Shown: piece by piece, positions 28,952 to 37,658 of the stretch | How positions within the stretch are numbered: position 1 is the first letter of the stretch | Layout: every line of letters begins with the position of its first letter | Assembly (NCBI RefSeq): GCF_026162365.1 | Contig: NZ_JAOANW010000012.1 | Location: 62,001 to 126,000, forward strand | Direction: 5' to 3' | Length of the DNA: 64,000 bases | Source of the DNA: Nitratireductor luteus | GTDB taxonomy: Bacteria > Pseudomonadota > Alphaproteobacteria > Rhizobiales > Rhizobiaceae | Notes under the pieces: generated by a model | What the model was told of the DNA's origin: nothing | The model's database searches: none | The model's input: only the letters and a program-made list of their open reading frames with translations | Made by a program: the position numbers and the translations under genes

Positions 28952-29623
28952 CTAGCTCTTGCCGCCCTTGAAGACGACGAGATGGCGAATACGTCGGCCC
29001 GTGCCGGCGCCCGGCCCGCTGTCGAGCGACTTGTCGTCTGGCGACAGGGATGGCGAGGGGATTGCGGGGCGATTACCGAGAAGGAGCGGCTCCCGGTCGG
29101 GATCGATCAGACGGAAAGATTCGAGCCTGGACTCCACGATAGGATCGGCGCCCAGCCAGAAGGGCTTTTCGCAGGGGCTGATCGCGCCCAGCGCCCTCGG
29201 GCTTTCACTTCCGCCTTCCAGCGGCAGGATGATCATCTCAAGCTCCAGCGTGCGCTGATTGTGGCTTGTGCCGTGGAACGAGACGACGACCACCGACGCA
29301 TCGTCGAAGACATTGCGGGACAGCCTGCTAATGAGGCCGTGGTCCCACTCGCTCCACAGCGATGTGAAGGAATGGCCCTTGAGTTCCTTGCCGTGCATGG
29401 CGCAGAGCCGCGTGCCCGCCAGTCGGAATATCGGTTCTCCGCGCGCATCGCGTTCGAGAATGAAGGTGTCGGCTAGTCGAGACTTGATGTCTGCCGGCTC
29501 GATCTCAGTGCGCTGAGGAGCGGGGCGGCGTCCGCGAAGCCTGTTCCAATATTGGAACAGCTCTAAGGTTCCGTCCTGTTTCATGCCGTCCAGTCCCATC
29601 CTGAAGTAACGTTTCTGTCCCAT
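28952..29623 (-). CDS. PAS-domain (PAS_5 type) protein
   Basis: A 223-residue protein matching the rhizobial family in which a small PAS-like module (LFQYWNRLRGRRPAP, then IFRLAGTRLCAMHGKELKGHSF) spans about residues 20-170. A polar tail ends in HLVVFKGGKS. There is no output domain, so it probably acts through a partner; its PilZ neighbour is a candidate. In-frame ATGs at 29623, 29599 and 29584 leave the start open. Confidence 0.72.
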   Translation of the reverse strand: MGQKRYFRMGLDGMKQDGTLELFQYWNRLRGRRPAPQRTEIEPADIKSRLADTFILERDARGEPIFRLAGTRLCAMHGKELKGHSFTSLWSEWDHGLISRLSRNVFDDASVVVVSFHGTSHNQRTLELEMIILPLEGGSESPRALGAISPCEKPFWLGADPIVESRLESFRLIDPDREPLLLGNRPAIPSPSLSPDDKSLDSGPGAGTGRRIRHLVVFKGGKS

Positions 29624-29732
29624 GAACGGACAGAAGCAGCGCTTCGCCCGTCTTCATGCAGGATGATGCAGGTGCCATGCCAGCCCCCGCGGAACTTGTG
29701 CACGGGAAGGGTTTGTTAAGGTTAAGAAAGGG

Positions 29733-29878
29733 TTGACGTTGAAGCCTTGGCGAAGGAGTGGCACAAAGCGCCTCACAAACACGAGCGAAACGCCGAAATC
29801 TCCAGCAAAGAACTGAGGGGCGGCAGGGGGGCTCGACCGGGAAGCCGCTCAGGGGACAAACTGGGCGGCTTCTTTTTT
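29733..29878 (+). ncRNA. Candidate small RNA or leader with intrinsic terminator
   Basis: This 310-base gap between the PAS gene and rhomboid holds no convincing reading frame but ends in a textbook terminator (29841-29878). A TTGACG hexamer at 29733 could be a -35 element, but no good -10 is seen 17 bases on. If transcribed, the RNA would be about 110-140 bases with several G-rich segments (GAGGGGCGGCAGGGGGG). It may equally be the leader of the rhomboid gene. No known RNA family was recognised. Confidence 0.35.
29841..29878 (+). terminator. Rho-independent terminator
   Basis: GAAGCCGC (29841-29848) pairs with GCGGCTTC (29865-29872), followed by six T residues. It points in the plus direction although the gene upstream is on the minus strand, so it must end an otherwise unannotated transcript. 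Confidence 0.85.
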
Positions 29879-29933
29879 ACCTGGTTGTCTGTTACGCGCC
29901 TGCAGGAGAAATCATGCAGGATATGCGCGATCG

Positions 29934-30677
29934 ATGACCGACCAGATGGGAAAAGAGCATGATGAGGGCGGCCGCGAGCCCCCGCGTGGCCGTGAGCCGA
30001 TATTCAACCTGCCGCCGGTCGTGGTCGCCTTTATTGGCATATGCGTCGCCGTTCATCTTGTGAGGCTGTATGTCGCCGGCCCGGCTTTCGAGCAGTTCGT
30101 GCTCCTCAACTTCGCCTTCATTCCGCTGCGATATACGGGTGGCTTTGCGATAGATCTTCCGTGGCTGACAAGCCCGTTGACCTACGCGTTCCTGCACGGC
30201 GGGTGGGCGCACCTGACGGTCAATATGATCTGGCTTGCGGCATTCGGCTCGCCGCTTGCGAACCGAATTGGCACACGCCGCTTCATTCTGTTCTGGATTG
30301 CAACAGTTCTCGCCGCTGTCGGTCTTCATTTCGTCCTTCATCCTTATGACGCAGTGCCGCTCGTCGGCGCCTCAGGCGCCATTTCCGGCATGATGGGGGC
30401 GGCGGCGCGCTTTGCCTTTCGCATCGACCGGCGGGCGGGTAAGGCGGGCTTCGCCGGTCCTGTTCTTCCCCTGAACGCGGTACTGCGCTCGCGCACGGCA
30501 ATGACGTTCCTGGCCGTGTGGATGGTGGTCAATCTCGTGGTAGGGCTTGGTATGGGCGCAGGGCCGGGAGCGCCGCCGATTGCCTGGGAGGCGCATATTG
30601 GCGGCTTTCTCGTCGGCTTCTTCTTCGTTAAAGCCTTCATGCCGGCCGAGAAAAATCTGGCGTCGCAGGACCACTGA
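29934..30677 (+). CDS. Rhomboid family intramembrane serine protease
   Basis: A 247-residue membrane protein with about six helices. The catalytic dyad is visible: Ser in GASGAISGMMG and His in WEAHIGGFLVG. The structural HGGWAHLTVNM motif in the second helix is also present. Rhomboids cleave membrane proteins within the bilayer; the substrate is not known. The hydrophilic N-terminal 28 residues (acidic, then RGRE) are cytoplasmic. It is expressed from the region carrying the terminator-like hairpin. Confidence 0.92.
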   Translation: MTDQMGKEHDEGGREPPRGREPIFNLPPVVVAFIGICVAVHLVRLYVAGPAFEQFVLLNFAFIPLRYTGGFAIDLPWLTSPLTYAFLHGGWAHLTVNMIWLAAFGSPLANRIGTRRFILFWIATVLAAVGLHFVLHPYDAVPLVGASGAISGMMGAAARFAFRIDRRAGKAGFAGPVLPLNAVLRSRTAMTFLAVWMVVNLVVGLGMGAGPGAPPIAWEAHIGGFLVGFFFVKAFMPAEKNLASQDH

Positions 30678-30719
30678 TCCGGCCTTGCAAACTGCGGCAG
30701 CCCGTCGCAACATCGCGCC

Positions 30720-30752
30720 TAGAGCGCCGCCGGACGTACAAGGGACGCTCTA
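30720..30752. repeat. Degenerate copy of the dispersed palindrome
   Basis: TAGAGCG (30720-30726) and CGCTCTA (30746-30752) are complementary. Between them GGACGTACAAGGGACGC differs from the right arm at 10960-10976 at two positions. It follows the rhomboid gene and is next to a second inverted repeat at 30782. Confidence 0.55.
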
Positions 30753-30781
30753 CTTCTTGTTTTTCCGCATTTATGCGGACG

Positions 30782-30799
30782 TCAGGTGATTCCACCTGA
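30782..30799. repeat. Second inverted repeat, part of the same mosaic
   Basis: TCAGGTG (30782-30788), loop ATTC, CACCTGA (30793-30799): perfect seven-base arms. It is 60 bases before the CBS gene and may be a regulatory operator or a second module of a rhizobial mosaic repeat. Confidence 0.5.
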
Positions 30800-30859
30800 T
30801 TGCAAAATACTACTGGGCCGGATGAGTATGCCGGCTGTCAATGCGATGAGGAGATCGCC

Positions 30860-31291
30860 ATGACCGTGAAAGCCATTTTGGACAAAAAGGGGCGCGATGT
30901 CGTCACTATTGCGGCGAGCAAGACCTTGGCCGAAGCGGCCGCATTGCTGGCAGAGCAAGGTATCGGTGCTGTTGTGGTGCTCAGCGGCGACGACCGTATC
31001 GGCGGCATTCTTTCGGAGCGCGACATCGTGCGCGTGGTCGGAAAGGAGGGCGCCAAGGCGCTCGCCAAACAGGTCTCGTCCGTCATGACAGCACGCGTGA
31101 AGGTTTGCCACGAGGAGAACACGGTCAACGATGTCATGCAGGTCATGACCGAGGGCCGCTTTCGCCACCTTCCCGTGGAGAAGAACGGACGCCTCGACGG
31201 CATTATCTCCATTGGCGATGTGGTGAAACGGCGCATCGAGGAAGTGGAACGCGAGGCGGAGGATATTCGCAGCTACATTTCAACCGCCTGA
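30860..31291 (+). CDS. Tandem CBS-domain protein
   Basis: A 143-residue protein made only of a CBS pair (residues about 8-60 and 75-130), with GGILSERDIVR and DGIISIGDVVKRRI. Such stand-alone CBS modules bind adenine nucleotides and act as energy sensors or tune thioredoxin. The ATG at 30860 follows AGGAG by seven bases; upstream in-frame codons are within the repeat region. The downstream region is the degraded YjhX gene. Confidence 0.92.
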   Translation: MTVKAILDKKGRDVVTIAASKTLAEAAALLAEQGIGAVVVLSGDDRIGGILSERDIVRVVGKEGAKALAKQVSSVMTARVKVCHEENTVNDVMQVMTEGRFRHLPVEKNGRLDGIISIGDVVKRRIEEVEREAEDIRSYISTA

Positions 31292-31326
31292 AGGGAGAGG
31301 TCGAAACCTTCCGCAGGAACTCCGCA

Positions 31327-31583
31327 TCACCTGTTGTCGAGTTGAGCGCGCACCAGCTCCAATTCTCGCCGTGTGATGCGATAGGGGCCGCCACTGCGCG
31401 GTGAAACGACTCTCTTGCGTTTCAGTTTCCTGAACAATCTGAGATCGAGACCGGGAAAGCCCCAGCCTTCCCTCGTGATGCAGCGAAGCTGCTCAAGTTC
31501 ACCATTATCGTCCTTTTCAACAGCAATGTGCCCGCCCTGGCGAGGATGTGACGAACGCGCTGTTCAGCACCCGATATGTCCAT
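31327..31583 (-). pseudogene. YjhX-family (UPF0386) protein, broken by a one-base frameshift
   Basis: From ATG 31583 the product reads MDISGAEQRVRHILARAG, then the frame shifts near 31531-31537 (in a GGGCGGGC run on the minus strand), and the rest reads HIAVEKDDNG, CITREGWGF, RKLKRKR, PYRITRREL and ends VRAQLDNR. The total of 257 bases is one short of the 85 codons plus stop of E. coli YjhX, whose ending is the same VRAQLDNR. YjhX is described as the toxin of a chromosomal toxin-antitoxin pair; no antitoxin is recognised here. Either a real inactivating deletion or a sequencing error. Confidence 0.75.
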
Positions 31584-31852
31584 TGTCGTACCTGGAAACC
31601 TGCGGCGAATGCGATTAGCCAATGAGAAACGCCGCACCGCCTTGGGCAGCGCGGATGCTCTGTTTTCATGCCCTGGCCCGAGTTGGGTTCAGGACGTTTC
31701 AGCAGGTCTCCAGGTAGCTGGATATAGAGGCTCCCTTGGTGGGAAGGTCCATTACAATAAGGCAGGCGAGGAATAAGGGCCGTTTTGCTTGCCTCGCAGG
31801 GCTGATTGGTCTAGCGAGTTCCCAGTTTTATCCGAAATCGACTGAGCACCTC
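31584..31852. other. Intergenic stretch without recognised feature
   Basis: This 269-base region between the broken YjhX gene and gatB has no reading frame that I can support, no strong hairpin and no tRNA-like fold. It presumably contains the gatB promoter. Confidence 0.5.
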
Positions 31853-33355
31853 ATGACCATTATCGACACGCGTTTGCCCGATCCAAAACGGCTGATTTCC
31901 GGCGCGACCGGCGAATGGGAAGTGATCGTCGGCATGGAAATCCACGCGCAGATCTCCTCGCACGCCAAGCTTTTTTCGGGCGCTTCGACTGCGTTCGGCG
32001 CCGAGCCGAACTCCAATGTCTCGCTGGTGGATGCCGCCATGCCCGGCATGTTACCGGTGATCAATGAGGAATGCGTCAGGCAGGCGATCCGCACCGGTCT
32101 CGGCCTCAAGGCCCAGATAAACCACCGCTCCATTTTCGACCGCAAGAACTACTTCTATCCCGACTTGCCGCAGGGCTACCAGATTTCGCAGTACAAGCAG
32201 CCGATCGTTGGCGAGGGGGTCGTCATCGTCTCGGTCGGCCCGGCTAAGGACGGCAGTTTCGAGGAGATCGAGGTCGGTATTGAACGACTGCACTTGGAAC
32301 AGGACGCGGGCAAATCGATGCACGACCAGCATCCGACCATGTCCTATGTCGACCTCAACCGCTCAGGCGTCGCGCTGATGGAGATCGTGTCCAAGCCCGA
32401 TATCCGTTCCTCCGACGAGGCCAAGGCGTTTCTCACGAAGCTGCGCACGATCCTTCGCTATCTCGGCACATGCGACGGCAATATGGACGAAGGCTCCATG
32501 CGCGCCGACGTGAATGTTTCCGTGCGCCGGCCAGGTGCACCTTTCGGCACGCGCTGCGAGATCAAGAACGTCAACTCGATCCGCTTCGTTGGCCAGTCCA
32601 TCGAATCGGAAGCGCGCCGCCAGATCGCGATCCTGGAGGATGGCGGCACCATCGACCAGGAGACGCGGCTGTTCGACCCTGCCAAGGGCGAGACGCGCTC
32701 GATGCGCTCCAAGGAGGAAGCGCATGACTATCGCTACTTCCCCGATCCCGACCTGGTGCCACTCGAATTCGACCAGGCCTATGTCGATGCGCTGGCGCAG
32801 CACCTGCCGGAGTTGCCCGACGAAAAGAAGGCGCGCTTCATGGAGAAGCTCGGCCTTTCTGAATATGACGCCTCCGTGCTGGTCTCGGAAAAGGCTGTCG
32901 CCGACTATTTCGAGAAGGTGGCGGAAGGCCGCGATGGCAAGGCTGCCGCAAACTGGGTTATCAATGATCTTCTGGGCGCCCTGAACAAGGCTGGCAAAGA
33001 CATTGAAAATACGCCTGTTTCACCGGATCAGCTTGGCGCGATAATCGATCTGATCAAGGACGGCACCATTTCGGGGAAGATTGCCAAGGACCTGTTCGAG
33101 ATCGTCTTCAGCGAAGGAGGTAATCCAGGTGTTCTGGTCGAGGAACGCGGGATGAAGCAGGTAACGGACGCCGGCGCCATAGAGAAGGCGGTGGACGACG
33201 TCATTGCCGCCAATCCCGACAAGGTCGAGCAGGTCAAGGCAAAGCCGACGCTTGCGGGCTGGTTCGTCGGCCAGGTTATGAAGGCGACGGGCGGCAAGGC
33301 CAACCCGCAGGCGGTCAACGTGCTCGTGAAGGAAAAGCTAGGGATTGATGGCTGA
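31853..33355 (+). CDS. gatB: Asp-tRNA(Asn)/Glu-tRNA(Gln) amidotransferase subunit B
   Basis: A 500-residue subunit of the GatCAB complex that converts Glu-tRNA(Gln) to Gln-tRNA(Gln). The cradle domain contains [21 protein letters not shown] and [17 protein letters not shown]; the C-terminal helical and YqeY-like domain runs from about residue 300 to the end ([11 protein letters not shown]). The ATG at 31853 gives the standard length; the 39 in-frame residues before it are unsupported. The stop overlaps the start of a GNAT gene. gatA and gatC are not in this window. Confidence 0.96.
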   Translation: MTIIDTRLPDPKRLISGATGEWEVIVGMEIHAQISSHAKLFSGASTAFGAEPNSNVSLVDAAMPGMLPVINEECVRQAIRTGLGLKAQINHRSIFDRKNYFYPDLPQGYQISQYKQPIVGEGVVIVSVGPAKDGSFEEIEVGIERLHLEQDAGKSMHDQHPTMSYVDLNRSGVALMEIVSKPDIRSSDEAKAFLTKLRTILRYLGTCDGNMDEGSMRADVNVSVRRPGAPFGTRCEIKNVNSIRFVGQSIESEARRQIAILEDGGTIDQETRLFDPAKGETRSMRSKEEAHDYRYFPDPDLVPLEFDQAYVDALAQHLPELPDEKKARFMEKLGLSEYDASVLVSEKAVADYFEKVAEGRDGKAAANWVINDLLGALNKAGKDIENTPVSPDQLGAIIDLIKDGTISGKIAKDLFEIVFSEGGNPGVLVEERGMKQVTDAGAIEKAVDDVIAANPDKVEQVKAKPTLAGWFVGQVMKATGGKANPQAVNVLVKEKLGIDG

Positions 33356-33857
33356 GGCTGGCTTACCGGTTTTCATCCGAACGGCGGCGCACGGCGATAT
33401 CGACAGCCTGCGCGAACTGCTTTCGCAGACCTGGCACGACACCTATGACGGCATCTATGGCCACGACCGCGTGCGCGACATCGTCGCGCGCTGGCAATCA
33501 CGGGAGACGGTGGTTGCGCGAATCGACCAGACGGATGGCGAATTCCTGGTCGCCGACGACGGCCAGCGGCTGGTCGGGATGGCCTTCGCAAGCGCCCGGG
33601 ATCAGGGGAATGTCATGATGTTGCATCAGCTTTACGTGCGTCCCGGCGAACAGGGGCGCGGAATAGGCGGTATGCTACTAGACGAAATCATCGAGAGCTT
33701 TCCGCAGGCGCGCAAGGTGCGGCTGGAAGTGGAGGAGACGAATGTGCAGGCCATCCGCTTCTACGTTTCACGCGGCTTCGGACAGGTGGGCCGCACCGGC
33801 GATTGCGGTGGACAGGGCGACCATTTGCCGGCGCTCATTCTCGAGCGTGCAGTGTAA
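33348..33857 (+). CDS. GNAT-family N-acetyltransferase
   Basis: A 169-residue acetyltransferase. The acetyl-CoA-binding motif A is [20 protein letters not shown], and motif B lies around [13 protein letters not shown]. It resembles PhnO/RimI-like GNATs; acceptor unknown. The start codon lies inside the 3' end of gatB (overlap of eight bases), so translation is coupled. It is the last gene before the NDUFA12 gene, separated by about 130 bases. Confidence 0.88.
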   Translation: MAEAGLPVFIRTAAHGDIDSLRELLSQTWHDTYDGIYGHDRVRDIVARWQSRETVVARIDQTDGEFLVADDGQRLVGMAFASARDQGNVMMLHQLYVRPGEQGRGIGGMLLDEIIESFPQARKVRLEVEETNVQAIRFYVSRGFGQVGRTGDCGGQGDHLPALILERAV

Positions 33858-33988
33858 CCCCCGGTCCACCGATCAATGGCCATGGAGGGCCTTGCCTTCG
33901 CCGGCCATGGACGCCATAAGGCACATGGCGGCTTTATACCCGCAGGCAGGCCCAAGTGCCGCCAACGACCCAGAGGCTTGAGGAAGCG

Positions 33989-34381
33989 ATGAAGAATTTC
34001 CTGCTTCAGTTTTTCACCTGGTGGAATGGCCAGACGCTTGGCACGCGCTTCCATACGTGGCGCAAGGGCGAGCGCGTCGGTGAAGACGAGTTTGGTAACA
34101 TCTATTATCAGGGCGGAACCGATTCGGAAGGCCGCACACGGCGCTGGGTGATCTATAACGGTCTTGCGGAGGCCTCGATGGTGCCGCCGGGCTGGCACGG
34201 CTGGCTGCATCAAAAGGTCGATGTCGCGCCGGTTGACGAGAACTATAAGGCACGCGAGTGGCAGAAGCCGCACTTGCCCAATCTGACGGGAACGCCGATC
34301 GCCTATCGCCCCGACGGCTCGATCCTTTCCAAGGAAGACAGGCCGCGCGTTACCGGCGACTACGACGCCTGGACACCATGA
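33989..34381 (+). CDS. NADH:ubiquinone oxidoreductase 17.2-kDa subunit (NDUFA12 type)
   Basis: A 130-residue accessory subunit of respiratory complex I, found in alphaproteobacteria and mitochondria. The conserved EDEFGNIYYQGG, RRWVIYNG and VPPGWHGWLH motifs are present. It lies far from the nuo cluster, next to DUF2155, as in other rhizobia. The ATG at 33989 follows GAGG by six bases and starts the characteristic MKNFLLQFFTWWNGQT. Confidence 0.93.
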   Translation: MKNFLLQFFTWWNGQTLGTRFHTWRKGERVGEDEFGNIYYQGGTDSEGRTRRWVIYNGLAEASMVPPGWHGWLHQKVDVAPVDENYKAREWQKPHLPNLTGTPIAYRPDGSILSKEDRPRVTGDYDAWTP

Positions 34382-34499
34382 CCTGAAACCGCGGGTGAGG
34401 GGAATTCCTGCCATATTTGTGCATTAGCACATGGCGGATCGGCGATGGGGCGGTGCACCTCAACGCTTGGTATGGACAGAACGGAATCGATATCGCGTG

Positions 34500-34910
34500 G
34501 TGACCGTGCCTACAGGAAAATTCATTTTGGTGGCTGCTATCGGCCTGTTGGCGGCGGTGCCAGCGGTGGCGGAAGAGCGCATCGCCAATCCCGTCGCGGA
34601 GTTCGCCGGGATCGATAAGATTACTGGCCGGATCATCACCTTCGACGTCTATCTCGACGAGACCGTGCAGTTCGGTGCGTTGCAGGTCACGCCGCGGGTT
34701 TGCTACAGTTCGCCGGAAGGTGCCGAACCCAAGACGGATGCGTTCGTGGAGGTGGACGAGATCACCCTCGACCGCAAGATCAGGCGCATCTTTACAGGCT
34801 GGATGTTTGCCGAAAGCCCCGGTCTCAATGCGGTGGAACATGCCGTTTACGACGTCTGGCTGAAAACCTGCAAGAAGACGTCCGATGTCCCGCCACCGCA
34901 AGAATCCTGA
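34500..34910 (+). CDS. DUF2155 secreted protein
   Basis: A periplasmic protein of about 136 residues. A signal peptide (VPTGKFILVAAIGLLAAVPAVA) is followed by the nearly invariant DUF2155 core: FAGIDKITGRIITFDVYLDE, FGALQVTPRVCY, RRIFTGWMFA and YDVWLKTC. GTG codons at 34497, 34500 and 34506 are all possible starts; 34500 is arbitrary among them. The protein is confined to alphaproteobacteria and has no known activity. It converges on aat. Confidence 0.88.
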   Translation: MTVPTGKFILVAAIGLLAAVPAVAEERIANPVAEFAGIDKITGRIITFDVYLDETVQFGALQVTPRVCYSSPEGAEPKTDAFVEVDEITLDRKIRRIFTGWMFAESPGLNAVEHAVYDVWLKTCKKTSDVPPPQES

Positions 34911-34940
34911 CTCACCGCTGCCAATCGACCCCGGCTTTCC

Positions 34941-35558
34941 TCAATCGTTGAACTTGGCGGAATCGCCCAGAGCTTGTGCCAGCAGCGTTTCGTAGCGCCG
35001 CCGTGGAACGTCGACGGCGCCGAAGCGCTTGAGATGCGGGGTGGTGAACTGTGTGTCGAGCAGCACGAACGATCGTGCTTTCAGCCGTTCTACAAGATGT
35101 ACCAGGCACACCTTGGATGCGTTGGGCTCCCGTGAGAACATGCTTTCGCCGAAGAAGGCGCGGCCGAGGGTGACGCCGTATAGCCCGCCGACAAGCTTTT
35201 CGTCCCGCCATGCCTCGACCGTGTGGCAGTGACCGGCCTCGAACAGGGCGGAATAGGCTTCGCGGATGGGGCGGTTGATCCAGGTATCCTGGCGGTCGGG
35301 ACCCGGTTCGGCACAGGCATCGATGACGGCATCGAAATCAAAATCGTAGCGAATATCGAAAGGGGCTGAGCGTATCAGTTTCCTTAGGCTGCGCGGCACA
35401 TGGAAACGGTCGAGCGGCATGACTCCCCGGACTTCCGGACGCACCCAGAAGACTTCCGGATCATCGGCATGTTCGGCCATCGGGAAAACGCCGGTCGCGT
35501 ATGCCCGCAGCAGCAGGTCCGGCGGAATCCGGTAGCCAGGAGCAAAGGGGCGGGTCAT
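34941..35558 (-). CDS. aat: Leucyl/phenylalanyl-tRNA-protein transferase
   Basis: A 205-residue transferase that adds leucine or phenylalanine to N-terminal Arg or Lys of proteins, marking them for ClpS-ClpAP. The N-terminal [23 protein letters not shown] and the catalytic region [21 protein letters not shown] followed by FFGESMFS are diagnostic. It lies 15 bases after accC in the direction of transcription, so it is part of the accB-accC-aat operon. Confidence 0.95.
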   Translation of the reverse strand: MTRPFAPGYRIPPDLLLRAYATGVFPMAEHADDPEVFWVRPEVRGVMPLDRFHVPRSLRKLIRSAPFDIRYDFDFDAVIDACAEPGPDRQDTWINRPIREAYSALFEAGHCHTVEAWRDEKLVGGLYGVTLGRAFFGESMFSREPNASKVCLVHLVERLKARSFVLLDTQFTTPHLKRFGAVDVPRRRYETLLAQALGDSAKFND

Positions 35559-35573
35559 CGCCCCGGTCTCCCC

Positions 35574-36917
35574 TCAGGCGGACTTCGCCAGATAGTTCTC
35601 CAGCCAGTGAATGTCATAGTCGCCGTTCGCCACATCGACGTTGCCGACAAGATCCCGAAAGAGCGGCAAGGTGGAATTGATGCCATCGACCACGAATTCG
35701 TCAAGAGCCCTGCGCAGCCGCATCATGCATTCAACGCGATTCCGCCCATGCACGATCAGCTTGCCGATCAGGCTGTCATAATAGGGGGGGATGCGGTAGC
35801 CGGAATAGACGCCCGAATCGACGCGGACGCCGAGACCTCCCGGCGTATGGAAATGGGTGATCGTGCCGGGCGAGGGCACGAAGGTGCGCGGATCTTCCGC
35901 GTTGATGCGGCACTCGATGGCGTGGCCGTGGAAACGCACCTCTTCCTGCGTGACCGACAGGCCGCCACCGGAGGCCACACGTATCTGCTCATGCACGAGG
36001 TCGATGCCGGTGATGGCCTCGGTCACGGGGTGCTCCACCTGCAGGCGGGTGTTCATCTCGATGAAATAGAACTCGCCGTTCTCGTAGAGAAACTCGATCG
36101 TGCCGGCACCGGAATAGCCGAGATCCGCCATGGCCTTCGACACAGTCTCGCCGATCCTCGTGCGCTGCTCGACATTGAGGGCGGGCGAATTGGCCTCTTC
36201 CCACACTTTCTGGTGCCGGCGTTGCAGGGAGCAGTCGCGCTCGCCCAGATGAATGGCCTTGCCCATGCCGTCGCCCATGACCTGGACTTCGATGTGGCGC
36301 GGCTTTTCAAGGTATTTCTCGATATAGACGGCGTCGTCGCCAAAGGCCGAACCGGCCTCGTTCCGCGCTGTCGAGAGCGCCTCGGAAAGATCGTCCTCGG
36401 TGCGCGCGACCTTCATGCCGCGTCCTCCGCCGCCGGCTGAGGCCTTCACCAGCACCGGATAGCCGATGTCGGCGGCGATGCGCTTGGCCTCGCGGTCGTC
36501 GGTAACGGCGCCTTCCGAACCCGGCACGACCGGGATGCCGAGCTTCTTGACGGTGCGCTTGGCTTCGATCTTGTCGCCCATCACGCGGATGTGGTCGGCG
36601 GTGGGCCCGATGAAGGTGAGGTTGTGGGCGGCTAGGATTTCCGCGAACTTGGCGTTCTCCGAAAGGAAGCCGTAGCCGGGATGAACCGCGTCGGCGCCGG
36701 TGATCTCGCAGGCCGCCAGAATCTGGTGGATGTTGAGATAGCTGTCGCGGGATGCGGGGGGGCCGATGCAAACGCTCTCGTCCGCCAGCCGCACATGCAT
36801 CGCGTCCGCGTCGGCGGTGGAATGCACCGCCACGGTCTGGATGCCGAGTTCCTTGGCCGCGCGCAGCACCCTGAGGGCGATTTCGCCGCGATTGGCAATG
36901 AGGATTTTCTGAAACAT
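35574..36917 (-). CDS. accC: Biotin carboxylase subunit of acetyl-CoA carboxylase
   Basis: A 447-residue ATP-grasp enzyme that carboxylates biotin on Acc[21 protein letters not shown] begins the biotin-carboxylase N domain, the glycine-rich loop is [13 protein letters not shown], and active-site elements [10 protein letters not shown] and the ECRINAEDP stretch are intact. The ATG at 36917 is the family start; an in-frame extension to 36965 overlaps accB and is not used. accB lies 19 bases upstream. Confidence 0.97.
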   Translation of the reverse strand: MFQKILIANRGEIALRVLRAAKELGIQTVAVHSTADADAMHVRLADESVCIGPPASRDSYLNIHQILAACEITGADAVHPGYGFLSENAKFAEILAAHNLTFIGPTADHIRVMGDKIEAKRTVKKLGIPVVPGSEGAVTDDREAKRIAADIGYPVLVKASAGGGGRGMKVARTEDDLSEALSTARNEAGSAFGDDAVYIEKYLEKPRHIEVQVMGDGMGKAIHLGERDCSLQRRHQKVWEEANSPALNVEQRTRIGETVSKAMADLGYSGAGTIEFLYENGEFYFIEMNTRLQVEHPVTEAITGIDLVHEQIRVASGGGLSVTQEEVRFHGHAIECRINAEDPRTFVPSPGTITHFHTPGGLGVRVDSGVYSGYRIPPYYDSLIGKLIVHGRNRVECMMRLRRALDEFVVDGINSTLPLFRDLVGNVDVANGDYDIHWLENYLAKSA

Positions 36918-36936
36918 GGCGCCGGGCTGCTCCGCT

Positions 36937-37401
36937 CTATTCGATGACGACGAGCGGTTCGCCATATTCCACCGGCTGCGCGTCCTCGAATAGGATCGCG
37001 GTTACCGTGCCGGAACGGGGCGAGGGGATTTGGTTCATCGTTTTCATTGCCTCGATGATGAGCAATGTCTGCCCTTCCTTGACCGCCTGGCCGATTTCGA
37101 TGAAGGGGGCCGCGCCAGGTGTGGACGAACGGTAGGCGGTGCCGACCATGGGCGAGGGTACCGCGTTCTTGCTGTCGGCGGCGGCCGGTTCTTTTTCCGT
37201 CGGGGCGCTCGTAACGGCGGCCTGGGCAGGGGCCGGAGCGGCAGCCGGTGCAGCGGGAAGTGATGCCTGGACCGAGGGAGACTGTCTTGATACGCGAATG
37301 CGCATATCGCCGTCCTCGACCTCGATCTCCGTCAGCCGGGTTTCGTCGAGGATGCCTGCAAGGTCACGGATCAATTGCTGGTCTACACCGGTCTTTTTCA
37401 T
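36937..37401 (-). CDS. accB: Biotin carboxyl carrier protein
   Basis: A 154-residue carrier for acetyl-CoA carboxylase. An N-terminal domain (residues 1-50) and an alanine-proline linker (about 52-80) precede the biotinyl domain, in which the biotinylated lysine lies in EAMKTMN. The ATG at 37401 (MKKTGVDQQ) is chosen over an upstream one at 37464. In many Rhizobiales aroQ lies directly upstream, but here only a 257-base gap separates it from the DsbA-like gene. Confidence 0.96.
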   Translation of the reverse strand: MKKTGVDQQLIRDLAGILDETRLTEIEVEDGDMRIRVSRQSPSVQASLPAAPAAAPAPAQAAVTSAPTEKEPAAADSKNAVPSPMVGTAYRSSTPGAAPFIEIGQAVKEGQTLLIIEAMKTMNQIPSPRSGTVTAILFEDAQPVEYGEPLVVIE

Positions 37402-37658
37402 TTCACGATCTCTTTCGTCATACCTGGCGATGCTCTTTGGCCTGACCTGTTGCGGAAAATGCACTTGCGCATCAACAATCCTGCCGCGCGCATATCACGC
37501 AATGCGGGGCGAAAGCCACATTGGAAATGACTATGACGTCGTCCATTGCCCTCAAGTTCCCCGCCAGCGGCAGCTCTGCCGCCGGTTCTCTATAAATGGC
37601 TTAGTGACTGCCGGAAAGAGCGCAAGGAACTTCTCTTCCTGTCCACAGGCCGCGCCTT

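Noticed and set aside
29716-29725. CtrA box at TTAAGGTTAA
   Set aside because: The two TTAA halves are only two bases apart, not seven.
29733-29878. SRP RNA, 6S RNA, tmRNA or RNase P RNA in the pre-rhomboid gap
   Set aside because: None of the conserved motifs that I know (for example the SRP GGAAGCAGCC or RNase P GAGGAAAGTCC segments) is present.
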